This document shows positions 1 to 5,938 of a DNA stretch of 5,938 nt, in pieces. Numbering within the stretch: position 1 is the stretch's first letter; every line of letters begins with the position of its first letter. This DNA is from Nitrosomonas eutropha (GTDB lineage: Bacteria > Pseudomonadota > Gammaproteobacteria > Burkholderiales > Nitrosomonadaceae), in contig JACTML010000210.1 of NCBI GenBank assembly GCA_014584635.1, forward strand, positions 1 to 5,938. Reading direction: 5' to 3'. The notes beneath the pieces are model-generated. The model was not told the origin of the DNA, made no database searches, and saw only the letters and a program-made list of their open reading frames with translations. The translations under genes and the position numbers were made by a program.

Positions 1-678
1 ATGGATGATTTCAACAATGCAATTGAGCGGATCGTGGCAGGTCTGGAAAAACGTAACCGTCTGCTTAATCCGGTTGAAAGACGCACCGTTGCCTATCATG
101 AACTTGGCCATACCATGGTGGCGTTAGCACTGCCGGGCTCGGATGAAGTGCACAAGGTTTCTATCATTCCGCGTGGTATCGGTGCGCTGGGGTACACCAT
201 TCAGCGTCCCACCGAGGATCGTTTCCTCATGACGCGCAAGGAATTAGAAAACAAGATGGCGGTATTGCTGGGTGGGCGCGCAGCGGAGAAGCTGATTTTC
301 AGTGAAATTTCCACAGGTGCTTCTGATGATCTGGCGCGCGCTACCGATATCGCGCGTGCAATGGTACTGCGCTACGGCATGAGCGATGCTATTGGAAATG
401 TGGTGTATGACCGAGAACAAATGGCTTATCTGCAAACCGGTTTCCCGGTACCGCAAAGCCGGGATTACAGCGAGGAAACTGCCAGCAAGATTGACCTGAC
501 GATACGGTCGTTGCTTGATCGGGCACTTGAGCGCGCCATTAAAATTCTGGACAAAAACCGGGCGCTGCTGGATCAAACAGCGCAGCAATTGCTGGAAACT
601 GAAACATTGAATCAGCCGGAAATAGAAGAGCTGAAACGTAACATCCAGGCAGAGGAGGCGGATGTTTCAGCGGAGTAA
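1..678 (+). CDS. ftsH: FtsH-family AAA+ zinc metalloprotease, C-terminal peptidase domain (5' truncated by window)
   Basis: This is the C-terminal 225 residues of an ATP-dependent membrane zinc protease (peptidase family M41), which degrades misfolded or regulatory proteins at the inner membrane. The zinc-binding HExxH motif is visible as HELGH at residues 33-37, preceded by VAY. The TGASDD segment at 105-110 supplies the expected third zinc ligand (probably D110), and the helical ATDIARAMV and YGMSD motifs follow. The C-terminal tail from about 160 is charged and helical, typical of the family. Full-length FtsH is about 600-650 residues, so the membrane segments and the AAA+ ATPase module lie upstream of base 1. 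The first ATG codon is an internal methionine in a conserved stretch and not the true start. The motif has Leu where most FtsH proteins have Ala (HEAGH), which may mark a secondary FtsH paralogue; that is inference. The stop is TAA at 676-678, and the last 12 bases overlap the convergent DUF3293 gene. Confidence 0.93.
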   Translation: MDDFNNAIERIVAGLEKRNRLLNPVERRTVAYHELGHTMVALALPGSDEVHKVSIIPRGIGALGYTIQRPTEDRFLMTRKELENKMAVLLGGRAAEKLIFSEISTGASDDLARATDIARAMVLRYGMSDAIGNVVYDREQMAYLQTGFPVPQSRDYSEETASKIDLTIRSLLDRALERAIKILDKNRALLDQTAQQLLETETLNQPEIEELKRNIQAEEADVSAE

Positions 679-1113
679 AACCAGTCGGGGGATTGCATCA
701 GTATTTATCCAGAGGATGGCATTCTGTCCAAATGTGTGTCCGATAGCTGTTGCCGTAGCGAGGTTGATTCCTAACGCAAGAAAACTGGCTTCTGCCGGCC
801 ATTGTTCCGCAGGATCGGTGCTTTTTCCCGGATAGATGAATCTGGAGTAACGGATAAGTTGTTTGTGCAACTGAATCGTTGCGGACTGATTTTCTGCAGG
901 TGTTACCATTTGGCTGGCCGGATTGCAGGCAGTGATATAGGCTGCATTTCGGCATCCGCTTGTTTGCAGCAGGGTTGCAAGCGGAGCGGAATAATCGCCA
1001 GCACGCAGTGTAATTGAATGGTTTGGTTTAATCCGCGCCTGGTAGCGGGCCGCAAGATAAGCGTGGATCAGTTCTTGTGAAAGAACAGTTGGTTCTGTAT
1101 TTGCATGCTGCAT
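667..1113 (-). CDS. DUF3293 domain-containing protein
   Basis: This 148-residue protein is recognisable as DUF3293, a family of small bacterial proteins of unknown function. Family-like segments in order are LIHAYLAARYQ near 15-25, ITACNPASQ at 60-68, an AEN at 73-75, YPGKSTDP at 94-101, WPAEASFLALGI at 105-116 and FGQNAI at 128-133. It has no signal peptide or membrane segment and is probably cytoplasmic. The chosen start is the ATG at 1113-1111, because the family homology begins a few residues later and this length suits the family. The same frame stays open up to 1308, but that part runs antisense through the cytochrome signal-peptide region and looks non-coding. The ribosome site is weak (AGGA about 12 nt and AGAG about 5 nt upstream). 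The gene is divergent from the cytochrome operon and converges on ftsH with a 12-bp coding overlap. No biochemical role can be assigned. Confidence 0.85.
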   Translation of the reverse strand: MQHANTEPTVLSQELIHAYLAARYQARIKPNHSITLRAGDYSAPLATLLQTSGCRNAAYITACNPASQMVTPAENQSATIQLHKQLIRYSRFIYPGKSTDPAEQWPAEASFLALGINLATATAIGHTFGQNAILWINTDAIPRLVLLR

Positions 1114-1189
1114 AACACTCTGATCCTGCTCTGGATGTTCAGATGAAAATGCAGCAACATTTTGATAATTTTTCACTGGTTGAATGTAA
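1114..1189. promoter_or_regulatory. Divergent intergenic region between DUF3293 gene and cytochrome operon
   Basis: This 76-bp AT-rich spacer must hold the promoter of the DUF3293 gene (leftward) and probably that of the cytochrome operon (rightward). On the plus strand, GATAAT at 1164-1169 matches five of six bases of a sigma-70 -10 box, 20 bases before the cytochrome ATG. No convincing -35 hexamer sits 16-18 bases upstream of it, and there is no clear Shine-Dalgarno sequence before the ATG at 1190. A promoter role follows from gene orientation more than from motif quality. Confidence 0.35.
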
Positions 1190-1912
1190 ATGAAATTTAT
1201 TGTTGCTATCCTGCTGTGGGGAGCTGCCAGTCTGGCTTGCGCAGCAAATCCGGCTTCCCCCCTCGAAATTCCTGATACGCTGGAGCAGCGCCTCAAGCCC
1301 TGCATCATTTGTCATGGTGATGAGGACAGAGCCGGGCGAGATGCCTATTATCCACGCATTGCGGGCAAGCCCGCCGGTTATCTGTTTAACCAGTTGCGTA
1401 ATTTCCGGGATGGAAAACGTTATTACCAGGCAATGGCAATTTTGCTGGAAAATCTGTCTGATGACTATTTACTGGAAATAGCCCGTTATTTTTCTTCCCT
1501 GAAATATCCTTATCCTCAGCCGGTAGCCAATACGCTGTCCTCCGAAGAGACAAAATTGGCGGAAACGCTGATTCATTCAGGAGATCCCGAACGGGATATT
1601 CCTGCCTGCAGTGCTTGTCATGGCAAGGCTTTAACAGGGACAAAACCTTTTATCCCCAGTTTGCTGGGGTTGCCGCATGCTTATCTTGCTGCTCAGTTTG
1701 GCGGGTGGCGCAATGGAGGAATCATGCGCGGACAGACTCCGGATTGCATGTCGGAAATAGCAAAAAAAATGACCCAGGAGGAGGTAAACGCCCTGGCGGT
1801 ATGGTTGCCTACTCAACCGGTAACCGGTGAATCTGCTGAAGCGGAAGAACTGGCTCCGGAACTTGTGCAGCGCTGCCATACGATCTTTGCCGGGGAGGAT
1901 TTTATTCAATGA
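1190..1912 (+). CDS. Diheme c-type cytochrome, cytochrome c4-like, periplasmic
   Basis: This 240-residue exported protein carries two covalent heme c sites and probably shuttles electrons in the periplasm. Residues 1-18 form a Sec signal peptide (MKFIVAILLW start, hydrophobic core) with a likely signal peptidase I cut after ACA. The heme-binding motifs are CIICH at 38-42 and CSACH at 140-144, giving two class I cytochrome domains in tandem, as in cytochrome c4. Likely axial Met ligands are M82 (in QAMAILLENLS) and M187 (in PDCMSEIA). Two further cysteines, C186 and C229, sit where related diheme cytochromes also tend to carry them and could form a disulfide; this is from memory of the family. 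The ATG at 1190 is chosen because it places the signal peptide exactly at the N-terminus, although the Shine-Dalgarno match is poor. The stop overlaps the next cytochrome start as ATGA, indicating translational coupling and a joint function. Confidence 0.9.
   Translation: MKFIVAILLWGAASLACAANPASPLEIPDTLEQRLKPCIICHGDEDRAGRDAYYPRIAGKPAGYLFNQLRNFRDGKRYYQAMAILLENLSDDYLLEIARYFSSLKYPYPQPVANTLSSEETKLAETLIHSGDPERDIPACSACHGKALTGTKPFIPSLLGLPHAYLAAQFGGWRNGGIMRGQTPDCMSEIAKKMTQEEVNALAVWLPTQPVTGESAEAEELAPELVQRCHTIFAGEDFIQ
1892..1899 (+). promoter_or_regulatory. Strong ribosome binding site for the triheme cytochrome gene
   Basis: GGGGAGGA lies inside the last codons of the diheme cytochrome gene, nine bases before the ATG at 1909. 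It is the clearest Shine-Dalgarno sequence noted at the gene starts of this window. It supports the overlapping ATG as the true start and suggests the triheme subunit can be translated efficiently as well as by coupling. Confidence 0.75.
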
Positions 1913-3174
1913 AACAGTTAACTATATTCAAACACATTGAAAAACGACAGCTTGCTGTTTTCGCAATCGGTCTGTTATTGCCGTTGTCTGCTGTCGGCCA
2001 GTCTTCGGACGGCGAACAGATCAAGCGCGGTGAATATCTGTCACGCGCCGCAAACTGCATGGGGTGTCATACGACCCGGGGAGGGGAGCCTTACGCCGGC
2101 GGACGTATACTAAAAACACCATTTGGTGAATTTGTAACGCCAAACATTACACCGGATGATGAAACCGGATTAGGTCGCTGGAGCAATGAAGATTTCTGGC
2201 AGGCACTTCATTCCGGAAAAGCGCGTGATGGCAGCTATCTTTACCCGGTTTTCCCGTACACTGAATACACTAAAATTACACGCGAAGATGCAGATGCCAT
2301 GTTTGCCTATCTGCGCTCGCTCAAGGCAGTCGCACAGACCAATCCGCCGCATAAGATCAACTCACCTTACGATAACCAGTTTCTGCTGTTTTTGTGGCGG
2401 ACGTGGTACTTCAAGGAAGGTGTGTATGAAGCGGATCATTCCAAAAGTGATGAATGGAATCGTGGCAACTATCTGGTACAGGGCCTTGGACATTGCAATG
2501 CCTGCCACACCCCGCGTAATGTATGGGGAGCACCGCAGGATAGCAAACTGGCTGGTGGTGAAATTATGGGCACCTACTGGTACGCACCTTCACTGATTTC
2601 CCCGCTGGAAGCAGGAGTGGGAGAATGGTCAACAGAGGAGATCGTCAAACTGCTTTCAGCCGGTATCAACAGTCATGCGGTCACTTCCGGCCCAATGGCG
2701 ACAATTGTGCGACAAAGCCTGCAATATTTGTCCCCTGAAGATATGTACGCCATGGCGGTTTATCTGCAATCCATCGGTGAAAAACGCAATGGAGAGGATG
2801 TACCGAAGAAAATTCCGCCAATGCCGGAGCGAGTCAGCAAATATCTGGCGCTGGGAAAACCCGTTTATGAAAAACACTGCCAGAGTTGTCATGGCACATC
2901 AGGAGAGGGAGTGCCGGGCGTTTATCCATCACTGGCGGGTAACCGCACCGTTACGATGGCTTCGCCGCATAACACCATCCGCAGCGTGCTGTATGGTGGT
3001 TATCCTCCTGCCACAGCGGGCAATCCACGTCCTTACGGCATGCCGCCTTTCCAGCACATCATCCGTGATAACGAAATTGCCTGGGTGGTTTCTTATATTC
3101 GTAATACCTGGGGAAATTTCGGCAGTCTTGTGAGTCCGGAAGAGGTTGACAGCAGTCGGGGGAATGAGTTCTAA
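1909..3174 (+). CDS. Triheme c-type cytochrome, alcohol/gluconate dehydrogenase cytochrome-subunit family
   Basis: This 421-residue exported protein has three class I heme domains and resembles the cytochrome c subunits (AdhB type) that carry electrons from membrane-bound quinoprotein or flavoprotein dehydrogenases to the respiratory chain. The signal peptide has a positive N-region (about residues 1-14), a hydrophobic core to about 27 and a probable cut near AVG at 28-30. The heme motifs are CMGCH at 50-54, CNACH at 196-200 and CQSCH at 324-328. The family signatures TPFGEFVTPNITPD (70-83) and GLGRWS (87-92) are present. Likely axial Met ligands are M263 (SGPMA) in domain 2 and M378 (YGMPPF) in domain 3. 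In domain 1 the usual MPY is VFPY (114-117), so the canonical Met is absent there. The gene overlaps the diheme cytochrome gene by four bases. No dehydrogenase catalytic subunit is present in the window, so the electron donor is unknown. Confidence 0.9.
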   Translation: MKQLTIFKHIEKRQLAVFAIGLLLPLSAVGQSSDGEQIKRGEYLSRAANCMGCHTTRGGEPYAGGRILKTPFGEFVTPNITPDDETGLGRWSNEDFWQALHSGKARDGSYLYPVFPYTEYTKITREDADAMFAYLRSLKAVAQTNPPHKINSPYDNQFLLFLWRTWYFKEGVYEADHSKSDEWNRGNYLVQGLGHCNACHTPRNVWGAPQDSKLAGGEIMGTYWYAPSLISPLEAGVGEWSTEEIVKLLSAGINSHAVTSGPMATIVRQSLQYLSPEDMYAMAVYLQSIGEKRNGEDVPKKIPPMPERVSKYLALGKPVYEKHCQSCHGTSGEGVPGVYPSLAGNRTVTMASPHNTIRSVLYGGYPPATAGNPRPYGMPPFQHIIRDNEIAWVVSYIRNTWGNFGSLVSPEEVDSSRGNEF

Positions 3175-3180
3175 ATCAAC

Positions 3181-3218
3181 TCCGGTTGTCGGTACCGGTT
3201 TGGGAATAGACAGCCGGA
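3181..3218 (+). terminator. Hairpin just downstream of the cytochrome operon, possible terminator
   Basis: TCCGGTTGTC (3181-3190) pairs with GACAGCCGGA (3209-3218) over ten base pairs, one of them a G-T wobble, around an 18-base loop. It starts six bases after the TAA of the triheme cytochrome gene. The GC-rich stem and its position suggest transcription termination or 3'-end protection. No T-run follows the stem (an A-rich stretch does), so it is not a canonical intrinsic terminator. Confidence 0.4.
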
Positions 3219-3259
3219 ATGATCCGGAAAAAGGTTAACTGGTTTTGGCGTCAGCGCTT

Positions 3260-3339
3260 TGGAAATCTCTGCAAAACGTTCGCGAGGTGGTCAATTCAAG
3301 GCAAAAATCGGCGACGCGGATAGTTTTGCAGAGGTTCCA
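3260..3339. repeat. Long imperfect inverted repeat in convergent spacer (possible MITE/IS remnant or structured 3' region)
   Basis: CTCTGCAAAAC (3267-3277) is perfectly repeated in inverted form as GTTTTGCAGAG (3323-3333). Pairing continues outward (TGGAA at 3260-3264 with TTCCA at 3335-3339, across one bulged A and one wobble pair). It also continues inward (GTTCGCG at 3278-3284 with CGCGGAT at 3315-3321, across another bulged A). The total is about 24 pairs enclosing a 30-base loop (3285-3314). It lies between the convergent cytochrome and baeR genes. Terminal inverted repeats of this size would fit an internally deleted insertion sequence or MITE, but I see no target-site duplication in the flanks. 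An alternative is a bidirectional transcription block or mRNA 3' stem. There is no open reading frame of note inside. Confidence 0.6.
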
Positions 3340-3353
3340 CAGGTCGTGGATTT

Positions 3354-4055
3354 TTATGGATCAATCGCTTGCAGATCGTAACGATAGCCTGCTCCGTAAA
3401 CTGAATGAATGATTTCCTCCTCCGGGATCAGATCGGTGAGTTTTTTTCGCAGTTTCTTGATATGGCTGTCTATCGTTCTGTCTGAAACGATGCGCTGATC
3501 CGGATAGATGCGATCCATTAGCTGTTCGCGTGAAAAAATACGTCCGGGATGCTGATACAGTACGTTCAGCAGTTGAAATTCAACGACAGTTAACTCTATT
3601 TCATGATTGTTGTATTGCACGCTGAAACGCTGCGGGTCAAGTTTGAGAATTTGTTTGGCTGTATCGGTTTCTGCCGCGACGGGTTGTTGTCTGCGCAATA
3701 CCGCTTTGACGCGTGCTACCATTTCCCGTGGGCTGAATGGTTTGCAAATATAATCATCAGCGCCCATTTCCAGCCCCAGCAGCCGGTCAATTTCCTCAAT
3801 ACGTGCGGTGATCATGATAATGGGCACCTGGCTGAAGCTGCGGATATCACGGCAGATTTCAAGTCCGTCTTTGCCGGGCACCATCAGGTCCAGCAGCACC
3901 AGATCTACCGGGTTCTCTTTTATCCAGGAAACGACGGTTGTTCCTTCGTTCAGGCAATGCGTCTGAAAACCGGCATGCTGCAGGTAATCCGCTTCCAGTT
4001 TGGCCAACTTGGGTTCATCTTCAACAATAAGAATATGTTTGACAGCTTGATTCAT
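3354..4055 (-). CDS. baeR: OmpR/PhoB-family response regulator, BaeR-like
   Basis: This 233-residue DNA-binding response regulator is activated by phosphorylation from the upstream-encoded kinase. The N-terminal receiver domain (about 7-122) has the acidic pair E12/D13, the phosphoacceptor D56 in LVLLDLMVPG, T83 in MITA and K105 in CKPFSPRE. The C-terminal winged-helix domain (about 135-228) contains FSREQLMDRIY, DRTIDSHIKKLRKKL and the wing YGAGYRY. The segment ARIEEIDRLLGLEMGADDYI (84-103) is nearly identical, as I recall it, to E. coli BaeR, which controls envelope-stress and multidrug-efflux genes with BaeS, so orthology is likely. Its target genes here are unknown. The start ATG overlaps the baeS stop as ATGA. 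There is no good Shine-Dalgarno sequence upstream, so translation probably depends on coupling to baeS. Confidence 0.92.
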   Translation of the reverse strand: MNQAVKHILIVEDEPKLAKLEADYLQHAGFQTHCLNEGTTVVSWIKENPVDLVLLDLMVPGKDGLEICRDIRSFSQVPIIMITARIEEIDRLLGLEMGADDYICKPFSPREMVARVKAVLRRQQPVAAETDTAKQILKLDPQRFSVQYNNHEIELTVVEFQLLNVLYQHPGRIFSREQLMDRIYPDQRIVSDRTIDSHIKKLRKKLTDLIPEEEIIHSVYGAGYRYDLQAIDP

Positions 4056-5485
4056 GTGGTAATCGGTAATTCAATCCGTATCAGCAAACCGCCTAATGGT
4101 GATGGAGAGGCGGCCAATATACCTGCATGCGCCTGGACGATATTGTGACAAATGGCCAATCCCAGGCCGGCTCCGCCCAGATGACGATTGCGCGAAGGAT
4201 CAACACGATAAAAACGGTCAAACAGATGGGCGATGTCCTGTTCTGCGACACCGGGACTGCTGTCAGCCAGCGCAATAATCAGTTTGTTTTCCAGCCGTTG
4301 CACCGTGATTTCCAGTTGTCCTTGCGAATCAGTATGACGCAGGCTGTTCGCCAGCAGATTACGAAACAGCTGTGATAATCGATCAGGATCGGCGTTGATT
4401 GAAACGGGTTTAAACAGTTGATTGACCCATTTAACATCAATTGCCTTGCGTTTGAAATCAGCTGCAAAAGTTGCCAGATCGTCACGTAGTAATGGGACGG
4501 GGTTCAGCAGTTTTTTGTGGTAGCTCAAGGCACCCTGATCCGATAAAGCCAGCTGGTAAAGATCCTCGGTCAGGCGATTCAGGCGCATGACGTCACCGGA
4601 TAAGGATTCAATAGTGTCACGGTTAAGAGGGTGCACGCCATCCAGTATCGCTTCCAGTTCGCCGCGTAAAATTGCCAGAGGGGTGCGCAGCTCATGTGAA
4701 ATATCAGCCACCCAGCGTCTGCGACTTTGCTCAGCCTGATCAAGTGCTGCGGCCATATCATTGAAATTCAGCGCCAGTTGTCCGGTTTCGTCTCGTGTTG
4801 CGACAGGCAATCTGGTTTTGTAATCGCCGGTTGCCAGCCGTTTTGCTGCTGCGGCGATTTGTTTGAGCGGCCGCCCGAGGAGGTAGGCTAGGAACCAGGC
4901 AACCAGCGCGGATAACAGAATCATGACCGCCGCAATCCAGAAGAAAAAATTGGTTTGCTGTTCCATGAAGTAGATATCGCCAGCCTGGTTGATCGGACTG
5001 CCAGGCAACAGGCCAAGATAGCCTACAATCTGGTATTCGTGACGGATCGGGTACAAATCAAGCTGGGTGCGCAACTCTTCCTGACCAAACAGAATTGATT
5101 TGTCTGCATCCAGCAGCATGACGCGTAATCCGAAAGAGATCCATCTTTTTTCCGATTCTTCAGGCAGGGTGGGGGGCCACCGGTTTTCCGGTTCCTGCAG
5201 GGCACGCTGCATAATTCGTTTGGGGGGACGATGCTGGTGTGGATCAGTCTGCCATAGCAGCGCGATCCAGCCCTGCTTGTTTTTTGTCAGACTGTCCCAG
5301 CCATGGTGGCTGGCATAATATTCTTCCAGGACATTGCTGATTTTATCCAGCCGCTCCTGCTGTCTTTTTTCGACAAATTCGGTAAATCCACGCTCCAGTG
5401 ACCAGCGGGTAAAAAAATGCATACCCATGACTACCAGAGAGGTAATTAACAAAAAGGTCAGAAATAATTTAACCCGGATTGACAT
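4052..5485 (-). CDS. baeS: Membrane sensor histidine kinase, BaeS-like
   Basis: This 477-residue inner-membrane sensor probably responds to envelope stress and phosphorylates the adjacent BaeR-like regulator. Transmembrane helix 1 spans about 6-25 and helix 2 about 179-203, enclosing a periplasmic sensor domain of about 150 residues. A HAMP linker follows (about 203-255). The HisKA H-box is DISHELRTPL with phospho-acceptor H264, followed by AILRGELEAI as in E. coli BaeS. The ATPase domain has the N-box RNLLANSLRHT (375-385), D408 in ADSSPGV, the F-box LFDRFYR (421-427) and the G-box GGAGLGLAI (437-445). All catalytic motifs are intact. The length is close to that of E. coli BaeS (about 467). 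The start ATG at 5485-5483 leads directly into a charged segment and helix 1, but no clear Shine-Dalgarno sequence precedes it. It lies 39 bases after the upstream oxidoreductase stop on the same strand, consistent with one operon. Confidence 0.93.
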   Translation of the reverse strand: MSIRVKLFLTFLLITSLVVMGMHFFTRWSLERGFTEFVEKRQQERLDKISNVLEEYYASHHGWDSLTKNKQGWIALLWQTDPHQHRPPKRIMQRALQEPENRWPPTLPEESEKRWISFGLRVMLLDADKSILFGQEELRTQLDLYPIRHEYQIVGYLGLLPGSPINQAGDIYFMEQQTNFFFWIAAVMILLSALVAWFLAYLLGRPLKQIAAAAKRLATGDYKTRLPVATRDETGQLALNFNDMAAALDQAEQSRRRWVADISHELRTPLAILRGELEAILDGVHPLNRDTIESLSGDVMRLNRLTEDLYQLALSDQGALSYHKKLLNPVPLLRDDLATFAADFKRKAIDVKWVNQLFKPVSINADPDRLSQLFRNLLANSLRHTDSQGQLEITVQRLENKLIIALADSSPGVAEQDIAHLFDRFYRVDPSRNRHLGGAGLGLAICHNIVQAHAGILAASPSPLGGLLIRIELPITT

Positions 5486-5524
5486 AAGATTGCTGGCAGC
5501 AGGAGATAAAAGCCCGCTTATGTA

Positions 5525-5938
5525 TTATTTTTTTGCTGCAAACTCCAGCACCTGTTTGTCACGACCGATTGCCGCGACAGCAATCGTTGTTCCGTTTTTC
5601 TGATAGCGGAGCATGCAGTCACGTGCAGTAATGTCGCCATCGACTTCAATGCTGTCCCATGTCTGGGCATGTCCTGCGTAGTTGATAGTCAGGTCATAAT
5701 GCACGCTCCAGAAAAAAGGAATATCCTGAAATTTTTTGCGTGCCCCCAGCAGATTTTCGGCAACGATCTGTCCCTGCCGCTCTGCCACGACCCAATGCTC
5801 AATCCTCAGCGCCTGTCCGCTTGCTGTGTCATGCCAGCGGGCAACATCACCCGCAGCGTAAATTCCCGGCACATTGGTTTGCAAATATTCATCAACCAGA
5901 ATGCCTTTATCAACGTGCAGACCGGCGGATTCTGCCAA
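5525..5938 (-). CDS. FAD-dependent pyridine nucleotide-disulfide oxidoreductase, AIF/ferredoxin-reductase-like, C-terminal part
   Basis: This is the last 137 codons of an NAD(P)H/FAD oxidoreductase whose N-terminal part lies beyond the right edge. The FAD-binding motif VPGIYAAGDVARW spans residues 23-35 of the fragment, with D31 expected to contact the FAD ribityl chain. RIEHWVVAERQG (45-56) is typical of ferredoxin/rubredoxin reductases and apoptosis-inducing-factor-like enzymes. The C-terminal reductase domain follows, with PFFWSVHYDLTINYAGHA at 74-91. Some relatives carry an N-terminal Rieske [2Fe-2S] domain; whether this one does cannot be seen. The first codon in the window is TTG, which reads as an internal leucine in the conserved LAESAGL context and not as a start. 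The natural partner may be a ferredoxin or a membrane electron carrier (inference). It is probably the upstream gene of the baeS-baeR operon. Confidence 0.88.
   Translation of the reverse strand: MAESAGLHVDKGILVDEYLQTNVPGIYAAGDVARWHDTASGQALRIEHWVVAERQGQIVAENLLGARKKFQDIPFFWSVHYDLTINYAGHAQTWDSIEVDGDITARDCMLRYQKNGTTIAVAAIGRDKQVLEFAAKK

Noticed and set aside
1..3. ATG at base 1 as a true start codon of a short M41 peptidase
   Set aside because: The residues from this Met onward match the conserved interior of FtsH just before the zinc motif, so the gene is cut by the window edge.
244..588. 114-codon minus-strand open frame inside ftsH
   Set aside because: It lies fully antisense to a well-conserved protease domain and has no recognisable motif; it is a shadow frame.
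1162..1175. Possible FNR box (TTGAT half-site) before the cytochrome operon
   Set aside because: TTGAT at 1162-1166 is followed after four bases by TTTCA and not ATCAA, so only a half-site is present.
1114..1308. In-frame upstream extension of the DUF3293 reading frame to an ATG at 1308
   Set aside because: It runs antisense through the cytochrome signal-peptide region, has low-complexity Arg/Ala/Ser composition, and lies outside the recognisable family domain. The ATG at 1113 gives a normal-length protein.
3603..4148. 181-codon plus-strand open frame opposite baeR
   Set aside because: The baeR protein on the other strand is strongly conserved with all catalytic residues, and this translation shows no family resemblance.
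5486..5524. Terminator between the oxidoreductase and baeS
   Set aside because: Only a tiny palindrome (TGCTGCCAGCA with a one-base centre) is present and no T-run follows on the minus strand. Readthrough into baeS is more likely.

Overview
The window comes from a Gram-negative proteobacterium. The evidence is periplasmic multiheme c-type cytochromes with Sec signal peptides, a BaeS/BaeR-type two-component pair and a DUF3293 gene. GC content is moderate (roughly half, by eye). A betaproteobacterium such as a Nitrosomonas relative is a reasonable guess, but no 16S or other marker here proves it.

Layout from left to right: (1) 1-678, plus strand, is the C-terminal peptidase half of an FtsH-type AAA+ zinc protease whose start lies outside the window. 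(2) 667-1113, minus strand, is a DUF3293 protein of unknown function whose 3' end overlaps the ftsH 3' end tail to tail by 12 bp. (3) A 76-bp divergent spacer (1114-1189) separates it from (4) a plus-strand two-gene operon, 1190-1912 and 1909-3174. It encodes a diheme c4-like cytochrome and a triheme cytochrome of the alcohol-dehydrogenase cytochrome-subunit type, joined by an ATGA stop/start overlap. (5) The convergent spacer 3175-3353 holds two inverted repeats: a 10-bp hairpin right after the cytochrome stop, and a long imperfect palindrome of about 80 bp that resembles a remnant of a small mobile element or a structured 3' region. (6) A minus-strand cluster follows, read from the right edge: the C-terminal third or so of an AIF/ferredoxin-reductase-like FAD oxidoreductase (5938-5525), then a BaeS-like sensor kinase (5485-4052) and a BaeR-like response regulator (4055-3354), again with an ATGA overlap.

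The two cytochromes probably form a periplasmic electron-transfer chain that receives electrons from a dehydrogenase not present in the window and passes them to a terminal oxidase. The BaeSR pair is probably an envelope-stress system. Its linkage to an FAD oxidoreductase instead of an RND efflux operon (the E. coli arrangement) is the most notable contextual feature. No RNA genes, CRISPR arrays or intact mobile elements were seen. Most of the window is ordinary chromosomal gene content, and no clear novel system is evident.
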